In this document: positions 24,412-32,848 of the stretch, piece after piece | How the letters are laid out: every line of letters begins with the position of its first letter | Numbering within the stretch: the stretch's first letter is position 1 | Assembly: GCA_900544875.1 (NCBI GenBank) | Contig: UQWS01000007.1 | Location: forward strand, 1-64,000 | DNA length: 64,000 nt | Origin: an uncultured Collinsella sp. | GTDB taxonomy: Bacteria; Actinomycetota; Coriobacteriia; Coriobacteriales; Coriobacteriaceae | Reading direction: 5' to 3' | Position numbers and translations under genes: made by a program | The notes under the pieces: generated by a model | The model's database searches: none | The model's input: only the letters and a program-made list of their open reading frames with translations | Told to the model about the DNA's origin: nothing

Positions 24412-25701
24412 CTAGCAGATGCAGCCGTCGGCAAGCGTCTTTTTACCGCCGACAAATACATCGGTGGCACGACCGGTGAGCGTGCGGCCGGCAAAACCGG
24501 AGTTCTCGGCGCGCGACTCGTAACCGTCCTCGCCAACCGTCCAGGTTGCGGAGGGGTCGAACACGGTCAGGTCGGCAACGGATCCCGCCTTGACCTGAAC
24601 CTGGTCGAGACCCAGGATCTCACGCGGTTTGATGGCCATGAGCTCGACCATGCGGCCCATGCTCATCTTGCCCGTGTTGACCAGCTCGGTGAGCACGAGC
24701 GACAGCGAGGTCTCGAGGCCGATCATGCCAAAGGGTGCGAGCTCGAACTCGCGGGCCTTCTCCCACGGGGTGTGCGGAGCGTGATCGGTAACGATCACGT
24801 CGACGGTACCGTCGATGACGCCCTGACGAATGGCTTCGGCGTCCTCGTCGGTGCGCAGCGGCGGATTGACCTTGAGCGAGGTGTTGTAGGTCTCGTCCAG
24901 GTCGTTCTCGGTCAGGAACATGTGGTGCGGGGTGGCCTCGCAGGTAACCTGAACGCCAGCGGCCTTACCGGCACGCACGATCTCCAGACCATGGGCGGTG
25001 GAGATGTGCTGGATGTGCAGCTTGGCGCCGGTCAGCTTGGCGATCTCGATGTCGCGGGCGATCTGGAGCTCCTCGCCGGCAGCCGGCCAACCCTCGAGGG
25101 CCAGACGGGTCGAGACCTTGCCCTCGTTGATCTGGCCATGGCCGACCAGGTCCTCGTCCTGGCAGTGGCTCATGAAGACCTTGCCGAACATCTTGCCGTA
25201 GTCCATGCAGCGACGGAGCATGCCCGCGCCCTGCACGCCACGACCATCGTCGGTGAAGGCGACGGCGCCGTGGGCGACCATATCGCCCATCTCGGACATG
25301 GCCTCGCCCTTAAGACCGCGGGTCATGGCGCCCGACGGATAGACGCGGCAGTGGCCGACCTCGGCAGCGCGGGACTTGACGAACTCCACGACGGTGCCGT
25401 TATCGGTGACGGGATCGGTGTTGGGCATGGCGCACACGCCGGTGAAGCCGCCCTTGGCAGCAGCGCGGGTGCCGCTCTCGATGTCCTCTTTGACCTCGTA
25501 GCCAGGCTCGCGCAGATGCACGTGCATATCCACCAGGCCGGGGACGAGATACTTGCCGGAAAGGTCGCGGACCTCGGCTCCCTCGGCGGCGAGGTTCTCG
25601 CCGACCTCGGCGATCTTGTCACCGTCGATCAGGACGTCGACGACACCGTCAAGCTCGACGGACGGATCGACGACGTGGGCATTCTTAAGAAGCAAGGCCA
25701 T
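24412..25701 (-). CDS. pyrC: Dihydroorotase
   Basis: Zinc amidohydrolase that closes carbamoyl-aspartate to dihydroorotate. It has the metal motif DMHVHLREPG (about 58-67) and DHAPHT near 300; at 429 residues it is the class I (Bacillus-type) enzyme. The ATG has GGAGG 6 nt ahead and overlaps pyrB by 17 nt, so it is likely coupled. The longer open frame upstream is pyrB sequence in another frame. Confidence 0.96.
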   Translation of the reverse strand: MALLLKNAHVVDPSVELDGVVDVLIDGDKIAEVGENLAAEGAEVRDLSGKYLVPGLVDMHVHLREPGYEVKEDIESGTRAAAKGGFTGVCAMPNTDPVTDNGTVVEFVKSRAAEVGHCRVYPSGAMTRGLKGEAMSEMGDMVAHGAVAFTDDGRGVQGAGMLRRCMDYGKMFGKVFMSHCQDEDLVGHGQINEGKVSTRLALEGWPAAGEELQIARDIEIAKLTGAKLHIQHISTAHGLEIVRAGKAAGVQVTCEATPHHMFLTENDLDETYNTSLKVNPPLRTDEDAEAIRQGVIDGTVDVIVTDHAPHTPWEKAREFELAPFGMIGLETSLSLVLTELVNTGKMSMGRMVELMAIKPREILGLDQVQVKAGSVADLTVFDPSATWTVGEDGYESRAENSGFAGRTLTGRATDVFVGGKKTLADGCIC

Positions 25702-26629
25702 TATCGGCACCTCCAAGCAGCAGATACAGGATAGCCATACGCACGCAGATACCGGCGTAGACCTGCTCCAGGATGACGGAGCGTTGCGGGTGGTCGGCCA
25801 TATAGGAGTCGAACTCAACGCCGCGGTTGATGGGGCCCGGGTGGCAGATAATCGCATCGGGCTTCATGAGCTTCTCGCGGTCCTTGGTCAGACCGAAGAG
25901 CTTGTGGTACTCGCGAATCGTGGGGAACGGTGCGCCCTCGAGGCGCTCCTGCTGCACGCGCAACATGTAGACGACGTCCAGCTCGGGCAGGACGGAATCG
26001 AGGTCGCTCGTCACGTGGTCGCAGCCCAGGACCTCGGGCGCCGGCGGCAGCAGCGTGCCGGGGGCGACGGCGTAGGTCTCGCAGCCCATGATCTTAAGTG
26101 CGGGGATCAGCGAGCCGCACACGCGGGAGTGCGCGATATCGCCGACGACGGCGACCTTCAGACCGTGGAAGTCACCCTTGTGCTCCCAGATGGTGTACAG
26201 GTCGAGCAGGGCCTGCGTGGGGTGGTTGTGCTTGCCGTCGCCGGCGCAGATGACGCTCGCGGGCGAGTTCTGCGTGACGATGTAGGGAGCACCGGCGTGC
26301 TTATCGCGAACGACGATGCAATCAATCTTGTAGGCGTTGAGGGTCTCGACGGTGTCGACGAGGCTCTCGCCCTTGACCGTGGAGGTCGAGGAGCCGCCAA
26401 AGTTGAGGCTGTCGGCCGAAAGGCGCTTCTCGGCGAGCTCGAAGGAGCTGCGGGTGCGCGTCGAGGGCTCGTTGAACATGTTGACGATGGTCTTGCCCTT
26501 GAGCGTGGGGACCTTCTTGATCGCACGCTCGTTGACCTCAGAGAACGCCTTGGCGGTCTCGAGGATGAGCTTGATGTCCTCTTCGGAGTACTCGGTAATG
26601 TCGATCAGGTGCTTATGGTTGAACGCCAC
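25685..26629 (-). CDS. pyrB: Aspartate carbamoyltransferase catalytic subunit
   Basis: Joins carbamoyl phosphate and aspartate, the first committed pyrimidine step. Family motifs are EPSTRTRSSFE, which binds carbamoyl phosphate, and HPTQALLDLYTI. Two GTGs are possible: 26641, inside the pyrR end, and 26629. The second is chosen because GGGAGG lies 11 nt ahead and it gives MAFNHKHLIDI. There is no pyrI gene, as in Bacillus-type enzymes. Confidence 0.95.
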   Translation of the reverse strand: MAFNHKHLIDITEYSEEDIKLILETAKAFSEVNERAIKKVPTLKGKTIVNMFNEPSTRTRSSFELAEKRLSADSLNFGGSSTSTVKGESLVDTVETLNAYKIDCIVVRDKHAGAPYIVTQNSPASVICAGDGKHNHPTQALLDLYTIWEHKGDFHGLKVAVVGDIAHSRVCGSLIPALKIMGCETYAVAPGTLLPPAPEVLGCDHVTSDLDSVLPELDVVYMLRVQQERLEGAPFPTIREYHKLFGLTKDREKLMKPDAIICHPGPINRGVEFDSYMADHPQRSVILEQVYAGICVRMAILYLLLGGADNGLAS

Positions 26630-26633
26630 GGTA

Positions 26634-27218
26634 CTACTCACCTCCCAGCGGCGCGGAGCCCACGTGGGAACCCGGCGCGACGTCGTTAATCTCGACGGCG
26701 GTGTGGCCGTCGACTTCCTTCATATATAGGTGCACGTTCTCCTCATGCGACGAGGGAACGTTCTTGCCGACAAAGTCCGGCGAGATGGGGAGCTCACGGT
26801 GACCGCGGTCAACGAGAACTGCCAGCTCGATGCGGCTCGGACGGCCCAGGTCCATGACGGCATCCAGAGCGGCGCGGATAGTACGGCCCGTATACAGGAT
26901 GTCGTCCACCAGCACGACGCGCTTGCCGTCGACGCTGAAGGGAATGTTGGTAGCGTGGATCGCGGGAGCGAAATTGGTCGCATAGTCATCGCGGTAGAAG
27001 CTGATGTCCAGGCTGCCGAGCGGAACGTCGACGCCCTCGATCTCCTTGATCTCCTCGGCGAGCTTCTTTGCCAGAAGGTCGCCGCGCGTGACGATGCCGA
27101 CCAGAGCGAGGTCTTCACAGCCCTCGTTGCGCTCGAGAATCTCGTGCGCGATGCGGGTCATCGCTCGATTGACGGCGGTCTCGTCCATGATGACCGCCTT
27201 GGGGGAAGTCGTGCCCAT
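26634..27218 (-). CDS. pyrR: Bifunctional pyr operon regulator / uracil phosphoribosyltransferase
   Basis: UMP-responsive RNA-binding attenuator protein that also has weak UPRT activity. The PRPP motif VVLVDDILYTGRT (about 95-107) is conserved. The start has GAAGGAGATCG ahead. It is first gene of the pyr operon and directly downstream of a leader terminator it presumably controls. Confidence 0.96.
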   Translation of the reverse strand: MGTTSPKAVIMDETAVNRAMTRIAHEILERNEGCEDLALVGIVTRGDLLAKKLAEEIKEIEGVDVPLGSLDISFYRDDYATNFAPAIHATNIPFSVDGKRVVLVDDILYTGRTIRAALDAVMDLGRPSRIELAVLVDRGHRELPISPDFVGKNVPSSHEENVHLYMKEVDGHTAVEINDVAPGSHVGSAPLGGE

Positions 27219-27241
27219 CGATCTCCTTCCTCACATGTCTT

Positions 27242-27347
27242 GACTGCTGACACAGTCAAAAAAAATAGATGCCCGACCGCTTAAAGCGGACCAGACACCC
27301 ACAGGAAGGGCTGCTCTTCGGCAGCTATGTAATTCCATGTGGGTATC
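27242..27347 (-). promoter_or_regulatory. pyr operon leader with attenuator-like terminator
   Basis: Ahead of pyrR the minus strand has a stem made of 27294-27303 and 27338-27347, enclosing a hairpin (GCTGC/GCAGC, 27310-27325). Next come a CCGCT/AGCGG hairpin (27277-27289) and a run of eight T (27258-27265). This is the shape of a transcription attenuator. The usual PyrR-binding loop consensus was not recognised, so PyrR control is inferred from position. Confidence 0.6.
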
Positions 27348-27373
27348 TCGTACCCCTTTAATGGTCAAGGGAT

Positions 27374-27379
27374 AGTGTA
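27374..27379 (-). promoter_or_regulatory. Possible -10 of the pyr operon
   Basis: TACACT on the minus strand just upstream of the leader stem; no good -35. Low certainty. Confidence 0.3.
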
Positions 27380-27472
27380 GCCAACCTCGAGCTTAATTGC
27401 GAGCATAAATACAGAACAATCCGTAAACGGAGCCCAATGCTCCATAAACCTATATATATTTGTGGGACGAGC

Positions 27473-27501
27473 TTGAAAACGCACGCACGAGCTGGCATAA
27501 T
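27473..27501 (+). promoter_or_regulatory. Sigma-70-type promoter upstream of rpmB
   Basis: TTGAAA and CATAAT separated by 17 nt, about 170 nt ahead of rpmB. The rest of the 27380-27610 spacer shows no gene. Confidence 0.5.
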
Positions 27502-27610
27502 CCCCTCTGCTGCACGCAAATCGGATCTACGTCCAGGGCCGTGGCGTGAGCACTATCGCCAAAAGAGGAATATCTCTGTGTAGATTACGCACAGGGAGCT
27601 GCTTCTGTGC

Positions 27611-27616
27611 TATAGT
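27611..27616 (+). promoter_or_regulatory. Extended -10 promoter of rpmB
   Basis: GTGC-TATAGT lies 55 nt ahead of rpmB, identical to the rpsT -10 region. Confidence 0.55.
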
Positions 27617-27670
27617 TCAGGCTTGTTTGTTAACGCGACATGTTCGTTTGTCGCCCAAGGAGGGTCAGTT

Positions 27671-27859
27671 ATGTCCAAAGTTTGCGAAGTTTGCGGTAAG
27701 CACCCCGTTGCCGGTCGCTCCATCAGCCACTCTCACCGCGTCACCAACCGTAAGTTCCGCCCCAACATCCAGCGCGTCTACGTCGTCGTCGATGGTCACC
27801 GTCGCAAGATGAACGTTTGCTCCACCTGCCTCAAGTCTGGCAAGGTTGCGCGCTCCTAA
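27671..27859 (+). CDS. rpmB: 50S ribosomal protein bL28
   Basis: Large-subunit protein of 62 residues. It keeps paired cysteines (CEVCGKHP and CSTCLKSGK) as in zinc-binding forms, and the SHSHRVTNRKFRPNIQ core. The ATG has AAGGAGGG 7 nt ahead; the upstream open frame is rejected. It is one of four plus-strand protein genes, with its own terminator. Confidence 0.96.
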   Translation: MSKVCEVCGKHPVAGRSISHSHRVTNRKFRPNIQRVYVVVDGHRRKMNVCSTCLKSGKVARS

Positions 27860-27927
27860 ATAAGGTCTTACCAACAAGTACCTCGGACTCTCCGGGTCAA
27901 AGACCTCGCGTTCATATAGAACTTACC

Positions 27928-27960
27928 AAAGGCGTCCTCCCCCACGGAGGGCGCCTTTTT
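27928..27960 (+). terminator. Terminator of rpmB
   Basis: AAAGGCG...CGCCTTT with a CTCC/GGAG middle, followed by a T-run. Confidence 0.88.
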
Positions 27961-27976
27961 GCACTCATTGGGGACA

Positions 27977-28010
27977 CTCATTGGGGACAGACTTACATGA
28001 GTGTTTTCAC
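27977..28010 (+). repeat. Left inverted end of the REP-type transposase unit
   Basis: These 34 nt match the reverse complement of 28981-29014 with one mismatch. The part ATGAGTG-TTTT-CACGCAT folds as a hairpin with one mismatch. CATTGGGGACA recurs three times between 27966 and 28023. Confidence 0.8.
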
Positions 28011-28058
28011 GCATTGGGGACAGACGTAACGCATGCCGACTGCGGCTCGGCCCCTACC

Positions 28059-28835
28059 TCACGCTGCCTCCTTCCAGCCTACAGTGGCCTTGGTCACGCT
28101 TGTAGCGCCGATACCGGTGATACGGGCAATTTGCTTGACCGTGAGATGTGCCCGCCTGAGCCTCAGCAGACAGGCATCACGTTCGGAGCGTGGCAGGGCC
28201 TTGAGCAGCGCAGGATCCATGCTCGGCAAAACTTCGCGCGCAACGGAAAGGGCGTCCTCATCGGGGATCCGTCGGCGCGGAAGAATCTCCACTGACCAGA
28301 TGCGCCCGGCAACTTCCTCGAGATGCTCGCAATAGCAACGAGAGCCTCCGACAATATCGAGCATAGGGGCCGCGTCACAGATATCAAAGGGATCATATCC
28401 CAGCTGGTATGCCTTGTAGCTTGACCAGCGGTAGGCATCGAGCGAGTCGAGCACACCTTTCACAGGATTGAGATGGATATAATCGAGCAACTGCACCGCC
28501 TGCGTGTCCGACTCGACCGCGATCCGCGAATAGCGATTATCAAACAGGTGACCCGTTCTTCCCGTTTTTCCATTGAAATACTTGGCATAGGCCGTCAGCG
28601 CGCACTGCATTGCCTTTGAAAGGTTGTCATATGGGTCATCAACCATCAAATGGAAGTGATTATCCATAAGGCACCAGGCCAACACCGCCACGTCATGGCA
28701 CGCAAACCTGTCTGAGATGTCCGATAAGAAACGATAGCGGTCGGAATCATCTTCAAAAATGATCTGTTTGGAGTTGCCGCGGTCAAAGACGTGGTAATAG
28801 CCGGTGAGCGATATTTCGCGGGCGCATCGGGGCAT
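28059..28835 (-). CDS. REP-associated tyrosine transposase (Y1/IS200-like)
   Basis: Single-strand DNA transposase of the Y1 family, TnpA-REP type. MDNHFHLMV carries the HUH metal motif near residue 62, and the helix AMQCALTAYAKYFNGKTGRTG contains the candidate nucleophile tyrosine near 83. The C-terminus has a helix-turn-helix (LTVKQIARITGIGATSVTKA) unlike classical IS200. The 258-residue frame is intact, with GGAGAG ahead. It is flanked by near-identical inverted hairpins, as expected for a protein that recognises REP structures. It may be domesticated or mobile. Confidence 0.85.
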   Translation of the reverse strand: MPRCAREISLTGYYHVFDRGNSKQIIFEDDSDRYRFLSDISDRFACHDVAVLAWCLMDNHFHLMVDDPYDNLSKAMQCALTAYAKYFNGKTGRTGHLFDNRYSRIAVESDTQAVQLLDYIHLNPVKGVLDSLDAYRWSSYKAYQLGYDPFDICDAAPMLDIVGGSRCYCEHLEEVAGRIWSVEILPRRRIPDEDALSVAREVLPSMDPALLKALPRSERDACLLRLRRAHLTVKQIARITGIGATSVTKATVGWKEAA

Positions 28836-28976
28836 GGTCTCTCCTTTCAAAGCCGTACAGGCAACACCTAAAAGGAGAGAAGGAACGCGAAATGCTGAGC
28901 CTGTGACCTATTTATATCCAATCTGCGCCAAAAACAGGCCCAGAACGGCAAAATGACAAATCCATGTCTGTCACAA

Positions 28977-29014
28977 ATGAGTGAAAGCACTCATGTAAGT
29001 CTGTCCCCAATGAG
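28977..29014 (-). repeat. Right inverted end of the REP-type transposase unit
   Basis: ATGAGTG-AAAG-CACTCAT is a perfect 7-bp hairpin, followed by GTAAGTCTGTCCCCAATGAG. This mirrors the left end. A degenerate second copy (GTCTGTCACAAATGA) lies just inside. Confidence 0.8.
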
Positions 29015-29045
29015 CGGGGCAATGCAATAGGCAGATAGTTATAGT

Positions 29046-29057
29046 TGAAACGTTTCA
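29046..29057 (+). promoter_or_regulatory. LacI-type operator-like palindrome upstream of adhE
   Basis: TGAAACGTTTCA is a perfect 12-bp palindrome with central CG, typical of LacI/CcpA-family sites. It is 110 nt ahead of adhE in an AT-richer spacer (28836-29167) that otherwise holds only the repeat end and the promoter. Confidence 0.5.
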
Positions 29058-29121
29058 GTTTATTGAAGTGTTTTAGTGTGCCTTTTACAGGAATCTGACC
29101 GTTCACCGAATTATTTCTTGC

Positions 29122-29127
29122 TATCAT
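29122..29127 (+). promoter_or_regulatory. Extended -10 promoter of adhE
   Basis: TTGC-TATCAT about 40 nt ahead of the start; the same TGCTATCAT occurs at the rpsB promoter. Confidence 0.5.
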
Positions 29128-29167
29128 GCAAGGCGTAGGGTAAATCTCCGATCGCAAGGAGACACAA

Positions 29168-31816
29168 ATGGTGAAAAAGTCACCGGAAAACACTACTCCC
29201 GCAATTGTGGACAACGTAGAGGCGCTTGAGGCTAAGCTCGCTCAGATGCGAGAGGCCCAGGCGCTTTTTGCTACGTACACGCAGGAGCAGGTCGACAAGA
29301 TCTTCTATGAGGCCGCCATGGCCGCCAACAAGGCTCGTATCCCGTTGGCGAAGATGGCCATCGAGGAGACCGGCCGCGGCGTTCTTGAGGACAAGGTCAT
29401 CAAGAACCACTACGCCGCAGAGTACATCTACAACGCTTACAAGAACACCAAGACCTGTGGCGTTCTGGAGCGCGACGAGGCTTACGGCATCACCAAGATC
29501 GCCGAGCCCATCGGCATCGTGGGCGCCGTCATCCCGACGACCAACCCCACCTCCACCGCGATCTTCAAGACGCTGATCAGCCTGAAGACCCGCAATGCCA
29601 TCATCATCTCCCCGCACCCGGCTGCCGCCAAGTGCACCATCGCCGCCGCCAAGCTCGTGCTTGACGCCGCCGTCAAGGCCGGCGCCCCCGAGGGCATCAT
29701 CGGCTGGGTCGATGTCCCCTCCATCGAGCTGACCAACATGGTCATGCGCGACGTCGACATCATCCTCGCCACCGGTGGCCCGGGCATGGTCAAGGCCGCT
29801 TACTCCTCGGGCAAGCCCGCCCTGGGCGTTGGCGCCGGTAACACCCCGGTCGTCATCGACGACACCGCCGACGTACTGCTCGCCGTCAACTCCATCATCC
29901 ACTCCAAGACCTTCGACAACGGCATGATCTGCGCTTCCGAGCAGTCCGTGACCGTCATCGACACCATCTATGACCAGGTCAAGGCCGAGTTCCAGAAGCG
30001 CGGCTGCTACTTCGTCAAGCAGGGTGCCGAGATGGAGGCCCTGCGTGCCGCCATGTTCAAGAACGGCGCCCTCGATCACCGCATCCCCGGCATGGCTGCC
30101 GCCAAGATCGCCGAGCTCGCCGGCATCGAGGTTCCCGCCAAGACCAAGATCCTGATCGCCGAGGTCACCTCCACCGACCCCGCCAAGGAGGAGTTCTCCC
30201 ACGAGAAGCTCTCCCCGGTCCTGGCCATGTACCACGCCAAGGACTTCCAGGAGGCCGTCGACAAGGCCGAGCACCTGGTGCTCGCCGGTGGCCCGGGCCA
30301 CACCGCCTCTCTGTACGTGCACCCCGCCCAGGCCGAGAAGATCAGCCTGTTCGAGCACGTCATGAAGGCCTGCCGTATCGTCATCAACACCCCGTCCTCG
30401 CACGGCGGCATCGGTGACCTGTACAACTTTGGCATGAAGCCGTCTCTGACCCTGGGCTGCGGCTCCTGGGGCGGCAACTCCGTCTCCGAGAACGTTGGGG
30501 TGAAGCACTTGATCAACGTTAAGACTGTGGCCGAGCGCCGTGAGAACATGCTGTGGTTCCGCGCTCCCGAGAAGGTCTACTTCAAGAAGGGTTCCACGCC
30601 CGTCGCCCTCGACGAGCTGGGCAACGTCATGGGCAAGAAGCGCGCCTTCATCGTCACCGACCAGTTCCTCTTCAAGAATGGCAACACCCGCGCCATCGAG
30701 GCCAAGCTCGACGAGATGGGCATCGCCCACGACTGCTTCTACGACGTCGAGCCCGATCCGTCGCTGCAGTGTGCACGTCGCGGCGCCAAGCAGATGGCTC
30801 TCTTTGAGCCGGACGTCATCATCGCCGTCGGCGGTGGCTCCGCTATGGACGCCGGCAAGATCATGTGGATGATGTACGAGCACCCCGAGTGCAAGTTTGA
30901 GGACATGGCCATGGACTTCATGGACATCCGCAAGCGTATCTTCACCTTCCCCGAGATGGGCAAGAAGGCCTACTTCGTCGCCGTCCCGACCTCTTCGGGT
31001 ACCGGCTCCGAGTGCACGCCGTTCGCCATCATCACCGACAAGGAGACCGGCATCAAGTGGCCGCTCGCCGACTACGCGCTGCTCCCCAACATGGCTATCG
31101 TCGACGCCGACAACTGCATGACCGCCCCGCGCGGCCTGACCGCTGCCTCCGGCATCGACGTCATGACCCACGCCATCGAGTCCTACGTCTCCATCATGGC
31201 TTCCGACTACACCAAGGGCCTCTCCGAGCGCGCTGCCAAGCTCGTCTTTGAGAACCTGCCCTCCAGCTTCACGAACGGCGCCAAGGACCCGCACGCCCGC
31301 GAGGAGATGCACAACGCCTCCTGCATGGCCGGTATGGCCTTCGCCAACGCCTTCCTGGGCCTCAACCACTCCATGGCTCACAAGCTCGGCGCTTTCCATC
31401 ACCTGCCCCACGGCATCGCTAACGCCGTCATCCTGACCCGCGTCATGCGCTACAACGCCGCCGAGGCTCCCGTCAAGATGGGTACCTTCTCCCAGTATCC
31501 TTACCCCAACGCGCTGCACAACTACGCCGAGATGGCCAAGTACTGCGGCATCGAGGGCAAGGACGACAAGGAGGTCTTCGAGAACTTCATCACGAAGCTC
31601 GAGGAGCTCAAGGACTTCATCGGTGTCAAGAAGACCATCGCCGACTACGGTGTTGACGAGCAGTACTTCCTCGACACCCTCGACGAGATGACCGAGCAGG
31701 CATTCAACGACCAGTGCACCGGCGCTAACCCGCGCTACCCGCTCATGAGCGAGATCAAGGAGCTCTACCTGGACGCCTACTACGGCCGCGAGCCCCAGGA
31801 CTACGCCGTCTGCTAG
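29168..31816 (+). CDS. adhE: Bifunctional acetaldehyde-CoA / alcohol dehydrogenase
   Basis: Reduces acetyl-CoA to ethanol in two NADH-dependent steps during fermentation and forms long helical filaments. The N-terminal aldehyde dehydrogenase half has the catalytic Cys in NGMICASEQS (about 257). The C-terminal half is an iron alcohol dehydrogenase with GGGSAMDAGK (about 555) and the metal-binding HSMAHKLGAFHHLPHG. The 882 residues match the full-length family. Codon use is strongly biased to C-ending codons, suggesting high expression. The start follows AAGGAGACACAA. Confidence 0.98.
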   Translation: MVKKSPENTTPAIVDNVEALEAKLAQMREAQALFATYTQEQVDKIFYEAAMAANKARIPLAKMAIEETGRGVLEDKVIKNHYAAEYIYNAYKNTKTCGVLERDEAYGITKIAEPIGIVGAVIPTTNPTSTAIFKTLISLKTRNAIIISPHPAAAKCTIAAAKLVLDAAVKAGAPEGIIGWVDVPSIELTNMVMRDVDIILATGGPGMVKAAYSSGKPALGVGAGNTPVVIDDTADVLLAVNSIIHSKTFDNGMICASEQSVTVIDTIYDQVKAEFQKRGCYFVKQGAEMEALRAAMFKNGALDHRIPGMAAAKIAELAGIEVPAKTKILIAEVTSTDPAKEEFSHEKLSPVLAMYHAKDFQEAVDKAEHLVLAGGPGHTASLYVHPAQAEKISLFEHVMKACRIVINTPSSHGGIGDLYNFGMKPSLTLGCGSWGGNSVSENVGVKHLINVKTVAERRENMLWFRAPEKVYFKKGSTPVALDELGNVMGKKRAFIVTDQFLFKNGNTRAIEAKLDEMGIAHDCFYDVEPDPSLQCARRGAKQMALFEPDVIIAVGGGSAMDAGKIMWMMYEHPECKFEDMAMDFMDIRKRIFTFPEMGKKAYFVAVPTSSGTGSECTPFAIITDKETGIKWPLADYALLPNMAIVDADNCMTAPRGLTAASGIDVMTHAIESYVSIMASDYTKGLSERAAKLVFENLPSSFTNGAKDPHAREEMHNASCMAGMAFANAFLGLNHSMAHKLGAFHHLPHGIANAVILTRVMRYNAAEAPVKMGTFSQYPYPNALHNYAEMAKYCGIEGKDDKEVFENFITKLEELKDFIGVKKTIADYGVDEQYFLDTLDEMTEQAFNDQCTGANPRYPLMSEIKELYLDAYYGREPQDYAVC

Positions 31817-31833
31817 TTTTTAGCACGGTTTTT

Positions 31834-31878
31834 TGCGGCGGGGGTGCACGGGTGTTTCACACACCCCCGCCGTCGCTT
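31834..31878 (+). terminator. GC-rich hairpin after adhE
   Basis: GCGGCGGGGGTG pairs with CACCCCCGCCG-type sequence. There is no clear T-run after it, so it may act as a weak terminator or mRNA-stabilising element between adhE and the kinase gene. Confidence 0.5.
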
Positions 31879-31905
31879 CTATCGCATCGTTGAAAGGATG
31901 CAACC

Positions 31906-32670
31906 ATGCTGCTACCCGATTCCAAGACCGAGCTCGTCCGCCGTGGCAACAAGGTCGTTTACGACCTGGGCGACAAGATCGTCAAGGTCTTTAACGAGAC
32001 CAAGCCTGTCTCCGACGTGTTCAACGAGGCTTTGAATCTTGCCCGCATCAATGAGTGCGGCATCCGCAGCCCCAAGGCTCTCGAGGTTTCCCAGCTCGAG
32101 AACGCCAACGGCTGGGCGCTCGTGACCGAGAAGGTTCCGGGCACCACCCTTGCCGAGAAGATGACTGCCGAGCCCCAGCGCTTTGGTGAGTACCTCGAGA
32201 TGTTCGTCGACCTCCAGATCGAGATCCACGGCTACACCTCCCCGCTGCTCAACCGTCAGCGCGACAAGTTCGCCCGCATGATCGACAGCCTTGATCAGCT
32301 CAATGCCACCACGCGCTACAACCTTCAGGAGCGTCTGGACGGCATGACCAAGGAGTTCAAGGTCTGCCACGGCGACTTCAACCCCTCCAACGTCATCGTC
32401 GGCGACGACGGCCAGCTCTATGTGTGCGACTGGGCACACGCCACCCAGGGCTCCCCTGCTGCCGACGTTGCCACCACCTACCTGCTCTTTGCCCTCAACA
32501 GCAAGGACCAGGCCGAGGCCTACCTGGAGCTCTACTGCGACCGTGCCGACATGCCCATGCAGGTCGTGCGTCAGTGGACGAGCATCGTCGCCGCTTCCGA
32601 GCTCGCTCGTAAGCGCAACGTGAACGATGAGTTCCTGAAGAACTGGATCGACGTCGTCGATTATCAGTAA
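31906..32670 (+). CDS. Aminoglycoside phosphotransferase / choline kinase-fold protein
   Basis: Protein-kinase-fold small-molecule kinase, 254 residues. It has a candidate ATP-binding lysine in DKIVKVFN, the catalytic loop VCHGDFNPSNVIV (about 160) and the metal-binding Asp in YVCDWAHATQGSPAADVA. The fold is convincing; the substrate cannot be told from sequence. Location 90 nt after adhE on the same strand suggests joint expression. The start is supported by GAAAGGA 6 nt ahead. Confidence 0.85.
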   Translation: MLLPDSKTELVRRGNKVVYDLGDKIVKVFNETKPVSDVFNEALNLARINECGIRSPKALEVSQLENANGWALVTEKVPGTTLAEKMTAEPQRFGEYLEMFVDLQIEIHGYTSPLLNRQRDKFARMIDSLDQLNATTRYNLQERLDGMTKEFKVCHGDFNPSNVIVGDDGQLYVCDWAHATQGSPAADVATTYLLFALNSKDQAEAYLELYCDRADMPMQVVRQWTSIVAASELARKRNVNDEFLKNWIDVVDYQ

Positions 32671-32705
32671 TATCTGAGCGATTTATTTCGCATCGGAGGC
32701 ATAAT

Positions 32706-32748
32706 GGAAAACCCCGCAGCTCGCATGGGCTGTGGGGTTTTCCTTTTA
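32706..32748 (+). terminator. Terminator of the APH-like kinase gene
   Basis: GAAAACCCCGCAGC pairs with GCTGTGGGGTTTTC, followed by CTTTT. Confidence 0.82.
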
Positions 32749-32763
32749 GATATCGAGGATGCT

Positions 32764-32819
32764 ACAAGATAATAGGACGGCCCCGCATCTCCCCGATTGG
32801 AGAAATGCGGGGCCGTCCC
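32764..32819 (-). terminator. Terminator of proS
   Basis: A long GC-rich stem (GGACGGCCCCGCAT on 32775-32788 with its complement), with a TATTATCTT tail on the minus strand, just after proS. Confidence 0.72.
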
Positions 32820-32848
32820 ACATATCGAACTACAAGCGAAATCGTCGA

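Noticed and set aside
27965..28027. CRISPR-like array from the repeated CATTGGGGACA blocks
   Set aside because: Only three irregularly spaced short copies with no spacers; better explained as transposase ends.
29180..31519. 779-residue minus-strand open frame opposite adhE
   Set aside because: Low-complexity antisense frame; adhE has all catalytic motifs.
31834..31878. Strong adhE terminator that separates it from the kinase gene
   Set aside because: The hairpin is strong but lacks a T-run, so co-transcription cannot be excluded; kept only as a weak terminator.
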